A DNA stretch of 64,000 bases from Bacteroidota bacterium (lineage in GTDB: Bacteria; Bacteroidota; Bacteroidia; UBA4408). This document shows positions 9,115-19,700 of the stretch, piece by piece. The stretch covers positions 1,166,001 to 1,230,000 of the forward strand of contig JADKCP010000001.1 in the NCBI GenBank assembly GCA_016718805.1. The letters are read 5' to 3'. Positions within the stretch are counted from its first letter, which is position 1, and each line of letters starts with the position of its first letter. A model generated the notes under the pieces. It was not told the DNA's origin and made no database searches. It saw only the letters and a program-made list of their open reading frames with translations. The translations under genes were made by a program, and so were the position numbers.

Positions 9115-10656
9115 ATGCAAGACAAACTCGATTATTTAAATCAACAAATTGAAACTGCCCATTTAGGCGGTGGACAAAAACGCATTGATTCGCAACATAA
9201 AAAGGGAAAATTAACTGCCCGCGAACGGTTACATTTTTTACTCGACGAAGGTTCATTTGAAGAGATTGGAATGTTTGTAACACATCGTTCTTCTGAGTTT
9301 GGACTCGAACGTGAGAAATATCTGGGCGATGGTGTGATTACCGGTTTTGGAACTATATCAGGCCGTTTAGTCTATGTTTTTTCACAGGATTTTACAGTTT
9401 TTGGAGGCTCGCTTTCTGAAACTCATGCCGAAAAAATTTGCCGAATCATGGATTTAGCAATGCAAAATGGTGCTCCGGTTATTGGTCTCAATGATAGCGG
9501 TGGTGCGCGTATTCAGGAAGGTGTAGTATCCTTAGGTGGATATGCCGATATTTTTTACCGCAATGTTCGTGCTTCAGGCGTTATACCACAATTGTCGGCT
9601 ATTATGGGCCCTTGTGCAGGTGGTGCTGTTTATTCACCGGCAATTACCGATTTTATTATGATGGTTGAGAATACCTCCTATATGTTTGTTACCGGTCCTA
9701 GCGTAGTAAAAACGGTTACGCACGAAGAAGTGAGTTCAGAAGAATTAGGCGGCGCCTCAACACACAGTTCTAAATCAGGAGTTACACATTTTGCCTGTGC
9801 CAACGAGATTGAATGTATTAATAATATCAAAGCCTTATTGTCGTATATACCTCAAAACTGTGAAGATAGCGCACCTTCAGTTCCATATGAAGCCGGCAAT
9901 GAAATTCGACCGGTTTTAAATTCATTGGTTCCGGCCAATCCCAATCAACCTTACGATATACGTGAAGTTATTGATGGTGTGATTGACGAAGGCAGTTTTT
10001 TGGAAGTTCATAAAAATTTTGCCGAAAACATTGTGGTTGGTTTTGCACGACTAGCAGGTAAAAGCATTGGAATTATTGCAAACCAACCGGCATTTTTAGC
10101 TGGAGTATTAGATATAAATAGTTCTACTAAAGCTGCTCGTTTTGTGCGTTTTTGCGATGCATTTAATGTTCCACTTTTGGTATTTGAAGATGTACCCGGA
10201 TTTTTACCTGGAACCGATCAAGAATGGAACGGCATAATAACCAATGGCGCAAAATTGTTGTATGCATTTAGCGAAGCTACAGTTCCACGAATTACTGTAA
10301 TTACTCGAAAGGCTTACGGAGGTGCTTACGATGTTATGAACAGTAAACACATTGGCGCAGATATGAATTATGCTTGGCCAAGTGCTGAAATTGCTGTGAT
10401 GGGAGCAAAAGGTGCAGCAGAAATTATTTTTAAAGCAGAAATTTCCGCTGCAAAAGATCCGGCTGCAAAATTAAAGGAAAAGGAAATTGAATACATAGAG
10501 CATTTTGCAAACCCTTATCGTGCCGCTGAAAGAGGATATGTGGATGAAGTAATTAAACCCGAAGTAACACGCGAAAAATTAATTAAGGCTTTTAAAATGC
10601 TCGAAAATAAAGTTGATAAACTGCCGCGTAAAAAGCACGGAAATATCCCATTGTAA
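9115..10656 (+). CDS. pccB: Acyl-CoA carboxylase carboxyltransferase (propionyl-CoA carboxylase beta type)
   Basis: The 513 residues are the usual length of PccB/MmdA proteins and contain both crotonase-fold halves. The N half has [21 protein letters not shown] and the acyl-CoA oxyanion turn [11 protein letters not shown]. The C half has the biotin-pocket segment [16 protein letters not shown] and the second oxyanion turn [10 protein letters not shown]. The family moves carboxyl groups between carboxybiotin and propionyl-/methylmalonyl-CoA. It needs a biotin carrier and either a biotin carboxylase or a membrane decarboxylase partner, and none is encoded here. The gene appears to head a unit with the three genes downstream (3, -4 and 6 base spacings). 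Propionyl-CoA carboxylase versus methylmalonyl-CoA decarboxylase alpha cannot be settled from sequence alone. Confidence 0.9.
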   Translation: MQDKLDYLNQQIETAHLGGGQKRIDSQHKKGKLTARERLHFLLDEGSFEEIGMFVTHRSSEFGLEREKYLGDGVITGFGTISGRLVYVFSQDFTVFGGSLSETHAEKICRIMDLAMQNGAPVIGLNDSGGARIQEGVVSLGGYADIFYRNVRASGVIPQLSAIMGPCAGGAVYSPAITDFIMMVENTSYMFVTGPSVVKTVTHEEVSSEELGGASTHSSKSGVTHFACANEIECINNIKALLSYIPQNCEDSAPSVPYEAGNEIRPVLNSLVPANPNQPYDIREVIDGVIDEGSFLEVHKNFAENIVVGFARLAGKSIGIIANQPAFLAGVLDINSSTKAARFVRFCDAFNVPLLVFEDVPGFLPGTDQEWNGIITNGAKLLYAFSEATVPRITVITRKAYGGAYDVMNSKHIGADMNYAWPSAEIAVMGAKGAAEIIFKAEISAAKDPAAKLKEKEIEYIEHFANPYRAAERGYVDEVIKPEVTREKLIKAFKMLENKVDKLPRKKHGNIPL

Positions 10657-10659
10657 TTG

Positions 10660-11217
10660 ATGCCCATTCGATTAAGCATAGTTGTAGTTAGCTTCATTTT
10701 GAGCCAGGTAGCTTTCGTTTTTGCGCAAGCTGAAGTTTATACAACTGCGATTGGTAAAGTTCGATTTTTATCGCAAAGTGCACTCGAAGAAATTCATGCA
10801 GAATCAAAACAGTTAAGCGGATTATTGAATGTTACTAATAACAATTTTGTGTTTGCTGTTCGTATAGCCAGTTTTGAAGGATTTAACCTGAGTTTGCAAC
10901 GCGAGCATTTTAATGAGAATTATTTAGAAAGCGAAAAGTATCCTCTTGCAACATTTCAAGGAAGAGTTATAGATAGTTATGATTTTGATAACACAGCCAG
11001 CTGTGTAGTAAGAGCGAAAGGACTTCTTAAAATTCACGGACAAGAGCAGGAAAAGATTATAAAAGTACAGCTCACAAAAAAGGGAAATACCATTTTTATT
11101 ACGAGTAATTTTTCGGTTTTGTTAGAAGATTATGAGATTAAAATTCCACGAATTGTACATGGTAAAATAGCTCAATCAGTAGCCGTTGAAGTAAAAGCCG
11201 ATTTAGTGAGAAAATGA
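10660..11217 (+). CDS. YceI-like exported protein
   Basis: The ATG at 10660 follows the carboxyltransferase stop by three bases; an in-frame TTG at 10657 is the only alternative nearby. The 185-residue product has a signal peptide (RLSIVVVSFILSQVAFVFAQ) and a lipocalin-like YceI pattern: GKVRFLSQSALEEIHAES, ESEKYPLATFQGRV, and LKIHGQEQEKIIKVQL matching the family's late strand. YceI proteins are periplasmic carriers of isoprenoid-like lipids, but the ligand here is unknown. The stop overlaps the ATG of the sensor kinase gene (ATGA), so the two are translationally coupled, which hints that the protein may relate to the signal sensed. That last point is inference. Confidence 0.72.
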   Translation: MPIRLSIVVVSFILSQVAFVFAQAEVYTTAIGKVRFLSQSALEEIHAESKQLSGLLNVTNNNFVFAVRIASFEGFNLSLQREHFNENYLESEKYPLATFQGRVIDSYDFDNTASCVVRAKGLLKIHGQEQEKIIKVQLTKKGNTIFITSNFSVLLEDYEIKIPRIVHGKIAQSVAVEVKADLVRK

Positions 11218-14126
11218 GTAAAAGCCCTAACATATTTCTTTTTCTTTTGCTGATTTTCTGTTTATCAGTCAACCTGCATGCGCAGACTCCCTTCTTTAAA
11301 AAAGTATACCTCAACAAAGAAAATGGTAACCTTAAAATTAATACAGTTTACAAAGACACAAAAGGCTTGTTGTGGTTTGGTACCACAGAAGGTTTGTATG
11401 AATTTGATGGATTAGAATCAACCGCCTACCAGGTAGAAATTAATCATTTCGACAACAATGTGTCTACGGTTTTTATGGATTCGAAAGGCAGAATTTGGGT
11501 GGGCTTTAAGAATGGTCGTATAGCTACTTTGGTAAACAACGAGTTGAAATTAATTATTACTAGTTTGCCTTTTCCGAAACGCCCGGTTACAGAAATTGTA
11601 GAAGATTTTGCTGGAAATTTTTGGATGAGTACTGCTGGTGAAGGCGTTTATTTTTATGCTGATAATAAATTAAAACACATTGGAATTGCTGAAGGTTTAA
11701 CCAATGAGTATGCTTATTGTGCCGCAATAGGAAATGATGGAAAAGTCTACGTAGGAACCGATGATGGTATTGCAATATGCACCTCAAAAAATTCAACTAT
11801 TTCGGTAGAACGGCTCGATCAGAAAAAAGGTTTACCTGATAAAATAGTTCGAAAAATAGTGAATGATAACGCAGGAAACTTGTGGATAGGAATGCAAGAT
11901 AAAGGTATTTGCAAATACACTATTTCTCAGGGAACATTTACCATTCCCAAACAATTTGAAAACTGGAGCCTGGGGCAAATCAATGCACTAACAAAAGAAA
12001 AATCAGGATGGTGGATTGCTACAGACGAAAGCGGCCTATTGTTTTTTGATGAAAACCCTACTGTTCCACTAAGCATTTACAAACGCTTCAATAACCTCGA
12101 TTTTATTCGTGTAAATAATGTGTGTGCAGATAACGAAAACAATGTGTGGATGATTTCAAATTCTACCATTTATCAAAGTATGGGACGACATTTAATGGTG
12201 CTGGACAAACTTAAAAATCAAAAAATTTCTTTTGTGCACACCCTACTTTGCGACCGCAAAAACAATTTATGGTTTACACCTGATCAGGAACTAGTAAAAA
12301 TTAATTTAAACGATTCCGTTTTTTCGCGGTATAAAAAATTAAGTATTACACCACCTAAACAACTTGTCGATATTGTTTCGTTGTTTGAAGACAGGGAAGG
12401 ATATATTTGGGTAGGAACTATGGGCAAGGGCTTGTACAGAGTTAATCCTGAAACTTATGCCATACAAAAAATAACCGGCAATGAGTCTATAAACAACGCC
12501 AGTGTAATTGCAATAGGAGGCTATCAAAAAAATATTTGGCTCGCAACGCTCAATGGTGTAACACAAATTACACTTCCGAATAATTTAAATACCGACAATT
12601 TACAAGTAAGTTTTAAAAATTATTTTGGTCAAAATTTATTGGGAAGCGATTACGTGTATTCCATTTTTGTTGATTCTCGCAAACGTGTGTGGTTTGGAAC
12701 AGATGGAAAGGGAATTTCCTGTTTAGATGGTAGTACATTAAGTACTTACAATGTGAATTCTGGAATTAAAAGTGAGGTAGTTTATTCCATTACAGAAGAT
12801 GAAAAAGGCTTTATTTGGTTCAGTACTTTGAATGCAGGAATTTATAGGTTTGATGGAAAAAATTTTGTCAATTATTCCATTAAGGAGGGTATACGAAACC
12901 TCAGTATAAGCAGTATTATTTCGGATGGAAGAGGTAGCATAATAATTATGCACAAGCAAGGAATTGATGTGTTGGATACTAAAACTGGAAAGTTGTTTTA
13001 CTATGGTAATGAAGTAGGTTTGGCCGATATTAACTCCGATTTAAATTCCATCACCAAGGATAAATTTGGTAATATTTGGTTAGGAACCGAGTTGGGAATA
13101 ATTCGCTTTTACAACGACGCGAATCATTACACCAATAAACCACGTACTATTTTAAACAATCCATTGTTGTTTACTGAAGAAGAAACCAACATCAATTTAC
13201 CACTTTTTAAATCCAATCAAAACAACATTTCATTTGATTATTTTAGTGTGTGGTACAGCAATCCCGACCGCATTCGCTATCAATACATGCTGCAAGGATA
13301 TACACGTCAATGGATCAATACCAAAGACCGTAAATTAATTTTTCCCAACCTTGCTCCGGGTAAGTATGTTTTTAAAGTAAGGTCTTCTATCAATAATAAT
13401 TTTAAAAACGCATCTGAAGCTAGTTTTAGTTTTACCATCAAGCGACCTTGGTGGCAGCAATGGTGGTTTCGAATTTTATTTACTGCAAGCATGTTGGTAG
13501 TTACTGCAATTATACTTCGTGTAAGGTTTCAACGTGTTAGAAATTTAGAACGTTTAGAGAAAGAAAAAATAGGATTTCAGTTTGAAACACTTAAAAATCA
13601 AGTAAATCCTCACTTTTTATTCAATAGCTTTAATACGCTTATTGCAATAATTGAAGAAGACAAAGAGGTAGCCATAGAGTATGTTGAAAAGCTCTCTGAT
13701 TTTTTTAGAAACATTGTAACCTATCGTGATAAAGACACTATTTCTCTTCGCAAAGAATTAGAACTAGCTTCTACTTATTTTTTCCTGCAAAAGAAACGCT
13801 ATGGAAAAAATTTCACTCTAAAAATAGATGTCAGCGAAGAAAGCATGGACGCAAAAGTTCCACCCTTGGTATTGCAACTACTTTTAGAAAATGCCGTAAA
13901 ACACAATGCAGTTTCGGCTGAAACTCCTTTAGATGTTGTTATTTATGATAACAAATCAGCTGCCCGATTGTACGTTAAAAATAAAATTAATAAACGACGC
14001 AACAAGGAACCCGGCACAGGCACCGGCTTACCGAATATTGTAAACCGCTATAAATTGCTTAGCAAAGAAGAAGTAACTATTGAAAATAATTTAGAAGAAT
14101 TCACAGTATCCATACCTTTAATTTAA
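11214..14126 (+). CDS. Propeller-sensor histidine kinase (LytS/YehU-like kinase core)
   Basis: The 970-residue protein begins with a signal peptide (residues 1-23). About twelve two-component-regulator propeller repeats follow through ~residue 640 (recurring DxxGxLWFGT-like strands such as DTKGLLWFGTTEGLY and DSRKRVWFGTDGKG), then a Y_Y_Y Ig-like domain (~650-745). A single membrane helix lies at ~750-772, then a His_kinase domain with QVNPHFLFNSFN (presumed phospho-acceptor His800), and a HATPase_c domain with LLENAVKHN and GTGLPNI. The periplasmic propeller senses an unknown ligand and the cytoplasmic kinase phosphorylates the partner. Such sensors in Bacteroidota often respond to glycans or envelope cues. 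The LytTR regulator starts 6 bases downstream, so the pair is cognate. Confidence 0.93.
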   Translation: MSKSPNIFLFLLLIFCLSVNLHAQTPFFKKVYLNKENGNLKINTVYKDTKGLLWFGTTEGLYEFDGLESTAYQVEINHFDNNVSTVFMDSKGRIWVGFKNGRIATLVNNELKLIITSLPFPKRPVTEIVEDFAGNFWMSTAGEGVYFYADNKLKHIGIAEGLTNEYAYCAAIGNDGKVYVGTDDGIAICTSKNSTISVERLDQKKGLPDKIVRKIVNDNAGNLWIGMQDKGICKYTISQGTFTIPKQFENWSLGQINALTKEKSGWWIATDESGLLFFDENPTVPLSIYKRFNNLDFIRVNNVCADNENNVWMISNSTIYQSMGRHLMVLDKLKNQKISFVHTLLCDRKNNLWFTPDQELVKINLNDSVFSRYKKLSITPPKQLVDIVSLFEDREGYIWVGTMGKGLYRVNPETYAIQKITGNESINNASVIAIGGYQKNIWLATLNGVTQITLPNNLNTDNLQVSFKNYFGQNLLGSDYVYSIFVDSRKRVWFGTDGKGISCLDGSTLSTYNVNSGIKSEVVYSITEDEKGFIWFSTLNAGIYRFDGKNFVNYSIKEGIRNLSISSIISDGRGSIIIMHKQGIDVLDTKTGKLFYYGNEVGLADINSDLNSITKDKFGNIWLGTELGIIRFYNDANHYTNKPRTILNNPLLFTEEETNINLPLFKSNQNNISFDYFSVWYSNPDRIRYQYMLQGYTRQWINTKDRKLIFPNLAPGKYVFKVRSSINNNFKNASEASFSFTIKRPWWQQWWFRILFTASMLVVTAIILRVRFQRVRNLERLEKEKIGFQFETLKNQVNPHFLFNSFNTLIAIIEEDKEVAIEYVEKLSDFFRNIVTYRDKDTISLRKELELASTYFFLQKKRYGKNFTLKIDVSEESMDAKVPPLVLQLLLENAVKHNAVSAETPLDVVIYDNKSAARLYVKNKINKRRNKEPGTGTGLPNIVNRYKLLSKEEVTIENNLEEFTVSIPLI

Positions 14127-14132
14127 ACTATT

Positions 14133-14897
14133 ATGAATGTACTATTAATTGAAGACGAAGAACCGGCATCTACCCGACTAAAAAAATTACTGGCAAGTGT
14201 GAGTCCTGAACTAACAGTACTCGAAACCTTGGTAAGTGTTAAATCGGCCATTGAATGGCTTACACATCACCATCATCCCGATTTAATTATTATGGATATA
14301 CAACTATCAGACGGAATTAGTTTTGATATTTTTAATGAGGTTGAAATTAAATGTCCAGTAATTTTCACTACAGCATATGACCAATATGCTTTGCAAGCCT
14401 TTAAGGTTAATTCGGTTGATTATTTATTGAAACCCGTTAAGAGCGAAGAACTAAAGACGGCACTGGATAAGTATAAAAAACGCTTTAGTGATAAAACTTC
14501 TCCCGAAATCGATTATTCGGTGCTTCTGAGTGCCCTAAGTAAAAATAAAGGTGAATATCAAAAGCGCATTGTAATTCGATATGGTGAGATAATTAAAACT
14601 GTTGAAATAGCGGATGTAGCCTATTTTTATACGGAATCAAAAATCAATTTTTTATACACCTTCAAAAATCAGCGTTTCTCAGTTGATCATAACTTAGATG
14701 AATTGGAGCATATTTTAAATCCGAAGGAATATTTTAGAATCAATCGCCAGTTTATTGTAAATATTAAAGCGATTGATAAAATGGTTACAGTTTCAAAATC
14801 GCGCGTTAAACTCACACTTAATCCGCCATGCGAAATAGAAACTATTGTGAGTACCGAACGTTCAAGTTATTTTAAAGATTGGCTTACAGGGCAATAG
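14133..14897 (+). CDS. LytTR-family response regulator
   Basis: The 254-residue protein has a receiver domain (residues 1-~120) with the acidic pocket IEDEEP, the phospho-acceptor Asp55 in IIMDIQLSDG, and the conserved TTAYDQYALQAF and DYLLKPV segments. A LytTR DNA-binding domain follows at ~150-254 (VIRYGEIIKTVEIADVAYF, FRINRQFIVN). It lies 6 bases after the propeller sensor kinase and is its evident partner. Targets cannot be identified here; LytTR proteins usually bind paired direct repeats upstream of regulated genes. Confidence 0.93.
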   Translation: MNVLLIEDEEPASTRLKKLLASVSPELTVLETLVSVKSAIEWLTHHHHPDLIIMDIQLSDGISFDIFNEVEIKCPVIFTTAYDQYALQAFKVNSVDYLLKPVKSEELKTALDKYKKRFSDKTSPEIDYSVLLSALSKNKGEYQKRIVIRYGEIIKTVEIADVAYFYTESKINFLYTFKNQRFSVDHNLDELEHILNPKEYFRINRQFIVNIKAIDKMVTVSKSRVKLTLNPPCEIETIVSTERSSYFKDWLTGQ

Positions 14898-14962
14898 TTT
14901 TTTTTGATCTACATTAGTTAAGTAGCTAAATGCTGTTTGAGTAAGCATGTTGCTCTGTTACT

Positions 14963-15409
14963 TCATGCATTTAGTGAATTGATTCCCTGCTCTTTTAATT
15001 TTTCAAGAGCAGTTTTCATTCCGGCAACTTGATCCGTTGCGTGTCCTTGCCAGGAAGTAACTTCACCAACAACTTTAAATGGAGCAGTTGAACGATACGA
15101 TTTTGTTGGATTACCCGGAAATTTTTTATCGGTTAAATCAGGATCATCTTCAATGGGGCCTGTTGGTTCAACCAAGTAAATTCGTTCAACACCTCCGCCG
15201 GTTGCCAGCTCTGCGCCCCAAATTGCAGCATCCAAAGTAGCTGTTAAGAAAATGTATTTTGAACTTTTATTTTCCCCATAATTTGAAGTATAACCAACTT
15301 CAATTAAATCACCAATTTTTAAATCAGCCTTAGTTCCATGAAAATAGGTTTGTGCGAATGGGTTGCAATTCCCATTTAGATTAGCACTTTTTAAATTTTT
15401 GGAATCCAT
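14963..15409 (-). CDS. arr: Rifampin ADP-ribosyltransferase (Arr)
   Basis: The 148-residue protein matches Arr over its whole length. It has YFHGTKADLKIGDLI near residue 22, LDAAIWGAELA, RIYLVEPTGPIEDDP, and the diagnostic TDKKFPGNPTKSYRS followed by VGEVTSWQGH. Arr enzymes inactivate rifamycins by moving ADP-ribose from NAD+ to the C23 hydroxyl. Environmental homologues are widespread on chromosomes, and native roles unrelated to antibiotics have been suggested. The gene is alone between a convergent LytTR gene and a 298-base AT-rich gap. No integron, transposase or attC-like site is nearby, so it looks like a resident gene. Activity on rifampicin is predicted from the family, not shown. Confidence 0.9.
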   Translation of the reverse strand: MDSKNLKSANLNGNCNPFAQTYFHGTKADLKIGDLIEVGYTSNYGENKSSKYIFLTATLDAAIWGAELATGGGVERIYLVEPTGPIEDDPDLTDKKFPGNPTKSYRSTAPFKVVGEVTSWQGHATDQVAGMKTALEKLKEQGINSLNA

Positions 15410-15707
15410 GATGAATTATTTTTGTCCATTAATTTATTGAATAACCGGTATATTTAGTTGTTGTTTTTTATCAAATCTACAGCAATATGGTTTATGTATA
15501 AAATGTCAAACAGCTTATGTATCTGCTAATGCATTCAATATGACGTATGTTGGGACTTTTTTTAATGTAACTTTATTTTGTGATGTGAAGTTGGTATTAA
15601 ATTACACGAATGAATAAGAAGAAAAAATTTTGATCTCGTTTCATTAAAAGTAATTTCTTTGATGCTTCTTGATTTATTTTTAGTGTAAAATAGTAAAATC
15701 AATTTAA

Positions 15708-16160
15708 TTAATTGCCTAGTTCAAATCCCTTTATTATAGCCTCTTTAAGCACTTCGAGTTGAATGTCCTGAAGCTTCTTAAATTTGATACAATAACCGCT
15801 AACACTTGCTTTACCTAATCTTTTTTCAAAATTTAATTTAAGAAAATTCTTATACGGAAAGCCAAGAATATACACCGAAATTCCTGTACTGGTTGCACAA
15901 ATTCCAATGCGGTAAAATTCTTTTCTTGTACCATTGGCATAATTTAGTTGGTGTATACCATATCCAATATTGGGATTAGAAACAACTTTTCCTACATCAT
16001 TTTTTCCATCTAAATACCACAATTTACAACCCGGATTTAAACTCAGAATAAGTTGATGTATGTGTAGTAACTCACTGCTTTTGGCTGGTGGAAGTGTTTT
16101 GAGATATTCAGTAATTTGATTTTGTACAATCACGTTGTCTAATCCTAAATGTGTATTCAA
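15708..16160 (-). CDS. DUF1801 domain protein
   Basis: The 150-residue protein resembles the YdhG/DUF1801 fold: a helical N-terminus (IVQNQITEYLKTLP ... LLHIHQLILSLNPGCK), a central strand-rich part (YGIHQLNYANGTRKEFYRIGICATSTGISVYILGF) and a basic C-terminal helix region ending in LEVLKEAIIKGFE. The family is small, cytoplasmic and without an established biochemical role. The 298 bases between it and arr show no feature. It lies 53 bases downstream of the GNAT gene on the same strand and could be read with it. Confidence 0.7.
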   Translation of the reverse strand: MNTHLGLDNVIVQNQITEYLKTLPPAKSSELLHIHQLILSLNPGCKLWYLDGKNDVGKVVSNPNIGYGIHQLNYANGTRKEFYRIGICATSTGISVYILGFPYKNFLKLNFEKRLGKASVSGYCIKFKKLQDIQLEVLKEAIIKGFELGN

Positions 16161-16213
16161 AAAGTTTCATTCAAGTTAGATGCGAAGAGTCGAATACCAA
16201 ACTTCACGCAAGC

Positions 16214-16687
16214 CTAAAAAGTATAGTTTAAAATTTGTTCTTCCGTTAACTTGCAATTCACCCAACTTGGATCAACTTGTGCGTTAAATTTTTCATAAAA
16301 ATGCAATGCTGGAGTATTCCAGTCCAATACTTGCCATTCCATTCGTTTTGCATCCAAATTTTTGCATTCTAAAATAACCGCCTCAAACAAGTGTTTACCT
16401 ATTTTTTTACCTCTTTGAGACTCCTTAACAATAATGTCTTCCAAGTAAACGCAACGGCCTTTCCAAGTCGAATATTTAATATAATATATTGCTGTTCCCA
16501 AAATTTGTGTGCCCTGTTCAGCCACAAAAAAATAGAAAACAGGATTATCTCCGAAACTATCTTCTATTAACTCCGCTATTGTAACCGTTACTTCTTGAGG
16601 AGCTTTCTCGTAAAGTGCTAGTTCATTTATTAATTCAAGCACTTGTGGTAAATCGCTTGCTTTACCCTTGCGTATATTTGTATCCAT
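16214..16687 (-). CDS. GNAT N-acetyltransferase, diamine/thialysine acetyltransferase-like
   Basis: The 157-residue protein has a single GNAT domain. It begins with an RKGKASDLPQVLELINELA strand-helix. The acetyl-CoA-binding loop is ESQRGKKIGKHL in the context VYLEDIIVKESQRG, and the C-terminal part WNTPALHFYEKFNAQ with a following W is typical of the SAT1/SAT2-like subgroup that acetylates polyamines or thialysine. The substrate is inferred from this resemblance only. The start at 16687 lies just beyond the terminator of the giant repeat protein, so the gene has its own promoter or depends on read-through. Confidence 0.82.
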   Translation of the reverse strand: MDTNIRKGKASDLPQVLELINELALYEKAPQEVTVTIAELIEDSFGDNPVFYFFVAEQGTQILGTAIYYIKYSTWKGRCVYLEDIIVKESQRGKKIGKHLFEAVILECKNLDAKRMEWQVLDWNTPALHFYEKFNAQVDPSWVNCKLTEEQILNYTF

Positions 16688-16700
16688 GGTTTAGCTATGC

Positions 16701-16737
16701 AAAAAAAAACCTGCCCTCTAAATCGGAGCAGGTTTTT
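16701..16737 (-). terminator. Rho-independent terminator of the giant type B cargo gene
   Basis: On the minus strand, AAAAACCTGC and GCAGGTTTTT (16728-16737 and 16705-16714) form a 10-bp stem closing a 13-base loop. It is followed by further T residues (A run at 16701-16709 on the plus strand), 17 bases after the stop at 16754. Confidence 0.75.
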
Positions 16738-16753
16738 GTTAGTTGAGAATTAA

Positions 16754-19700
16754 TTAACGGTAAACATTGATGTTTCCGTTTGCTTTGAAATCTTGAATTT
16801 TATAAACATAAAAATATACTCCATTATCAACTAGGTTACCATTTTTATCTTTTCCATCCCAGCAGTTTTCAGAATTAGTACTTCTGAAAATTTCTTTACC
16901 CCAACGATTGTAAACCCAAAGTTCTGAGCATTCATCAAGCGATCCATCTGCCTTGTAGTAGAAACAATCATTAACACCATCACCATTCGGAGTAATCACA
17001 TTCGATAAAGAAATTTTCACATTGTCTTTTTGGGCAAGTACATCGTTTACAATACTGAATTCACTCTTGCAAAGATTCTGCGAAATAGCTGTCAACACAG
17101 TTGTATAAATTTGTCCGTAAGCAAATGTATGTTCCGGATTTTCATCAGTAGATGTTTGATCATCACCGAACTTCCAAATATAGCTTAAGTTTTCACCGTT
17201 CGAAATTGTACTGGTATTTGTATAAGCTGCTTTTAATCCATCGCAAGTCGGCGTATAAACAAAGCTAGCATTTGCAATTGGTAAAGGATTTACATCGATG
17301 TGCAATAAAGCACTGTCAACACAACCAAATTGAGTAGTAACAATCACCTGATATGTAATCGTATCTGATGGTGAAGCCATAGGTTGAGCGCTGTTTACAT
17401 TACTTAATCCACTTGCAGGACTCCACAAATAAGTAGCGCCTCCACTGGCGGTAAGTTGTATACTATCGGTACTACAAACACCGGCATTTCCACTAGTTAC
17501 AATAACCGGTAACGGATTTACTGTTACAGTAATAGTATCTTGTTTTTGACAGCCTGTAACAGTTATTGTTTCAGTTAAAATGTAGGTGGTTGTTTGAGTT
17601 GGATTCGCAATAGGCTGTGAAGAAGTAATCGTATCTAAGGCCGTTGCAGGACTCCACAAGTAGGTATTTCCTGCGTTTGCGCCTCCTCCAATTTGAACCG
17701 ATTTCCCAAAGCAAATTGCCTTATCTATTCCGGCATTTGCAGGTGGTAATGGATTCACATTAACCGTTACTGTATCACTGTTAAAGCAACCGGTAGCTGT
17801 TATTGTCTCTGTTAAAACATAAGTTGTTGTAGTTGCCGGACTAGCACCAGGATTTGCATCTGTAGCATTCGTTAAACCGGCACTTGGTGTCCAGCTATAA
17901 GTATTGCCACTCACAGCAGCTGCACCTATTGAAACCGTTTGCAACAAACAAATTGTTTGATCAGACGTTACAGTAGCCAATGGCAATGGATTTACAGTTA
18001 CAACTACTGAATCAACTTTAAAACAGCCGGTTAATGTATTGGTTTCAGTAAGTGTATAAGTTGTTGTAGTTGTTGGATGTGCAAATGGATTTGACACCGA
18101 TGTTGAACTTAATCCAATTGAAGGTGACCATGCATAGGTATTTCCCAATACAGCAATGTCTCCAATCTGAATACTGTCGCCTATACACACAGGAACATCT
18201 GGACCGGTCAATGCAAGAGGCAAAGTAATTACCGTAACCGTAACCGTGTCGTGATTTACACAGCTAGTTAAATTATTGGTAACTGTTAAAATATAATCGG
18301 TTGTTGTTGCCGGACTAGCCATAGGTTGGCTAATGCTTGTTGAACTTAATCCTGCAGCAGGACTCCAGCTAAATGACGAATTCAATGCAAATGGACTACC
18401 TCCTAATTGTGTTGAATCACCAAAGCATATCGGTCGATTTGCACCAGCGTTCAAAACAGGAAGTGGATTCACATTTACATTCATTGTGTCTTTATTGACA
18501 CAACCATTCGTATCTGTTACAGTAACAATATAGTTAGTGCTTACAGTTGGATGAGCCAACGGATTTGCTACTGTTGCATTTACCAAACTGGCAGCGGGTG
18601 TCCATGCATACGTTGCACCAGCAGGTCCGGTAGGTGTACCGCCAATGGCTATCGTATCATTAATACACAATTGCAAATTACTACCAGCACTAACTATTGG
18701 CAAAGGATTTACATTTACTACCACTGTATCGCGGTTAACACAAGTAAATATATCGGTTACTTGAACAATATAGGTTGTTGTAGTTGCCGGCGATGCACTA
18801 GGATTAGCAATAGTAGTTTGTGATAATCCAGTTGCAGGGCTCCAAATAAAAGTAGAACCTGTTGGTCCAGTAGGAGATCCTCCAATACTAACAGGACTGC
18901 CTATACAAATTGTTTTGTCGCTACCTGCAATTGTGGTAGGCAAGGGTTTTACAGTAATAGTTATTGAATCGGTTTTAAAGCAACCTGTTGCAGTAATGGT
19001 TTCAGTCAAAATATAGGTAGTTGTAACAACAGGATGAACTGTTGGATTTGCATTTGTTGAAGTAAAGCCTGCCGGATTCGAAACCCAAGCATAATTATTA
19101 CCAATAACATCGGCTGCACCTATAACAGTGCTATCATTAATACATAAATTTCTACTTTGTCCAACAATGGCATCAGGAATAGGGTTCACAAAAACTATTA
19201 CTGTATCTGAACCATGACAGGTATCGTTAGTTACCGTAACAATATAAGTAGTTGTAGTAGCTGGGCTAGCCTTAGGATTACCTAATGTTGGATTATCCAA
19301 ACCTGTTGATGGTGTCCATAAAAAAGTAGAACCTACAGGGGCAGTTTGAATGCCACCAATGGTAACACTGTCTTTTAGGCAAATTGTTCGGTTAAATCCT
19401 GCATCAACCGGAACAATTGGAAATACAAGCACTTGCATAGTGTCAGTTAAATGACATCCGTTTGTATCGGTTACCAAAACAGTATAATTGGTAGTAGAAT
19501 CAGGATTAGCAGTTGGGGTTGCCAATGTAGAATCGCTCAAATTGTAATTTGGCGACCAAGCATAAGTTGAACCTCCCGATCCATTTAAAATTACATTATT
19601 CCCTGGGCTTGGACACAAAAATAAATCAGGTCCCGCATTTGCCGCTGGTAATTGATTTACTGTTACTACCACTGTATTGGTATTGTTACAACCGGTTGAA

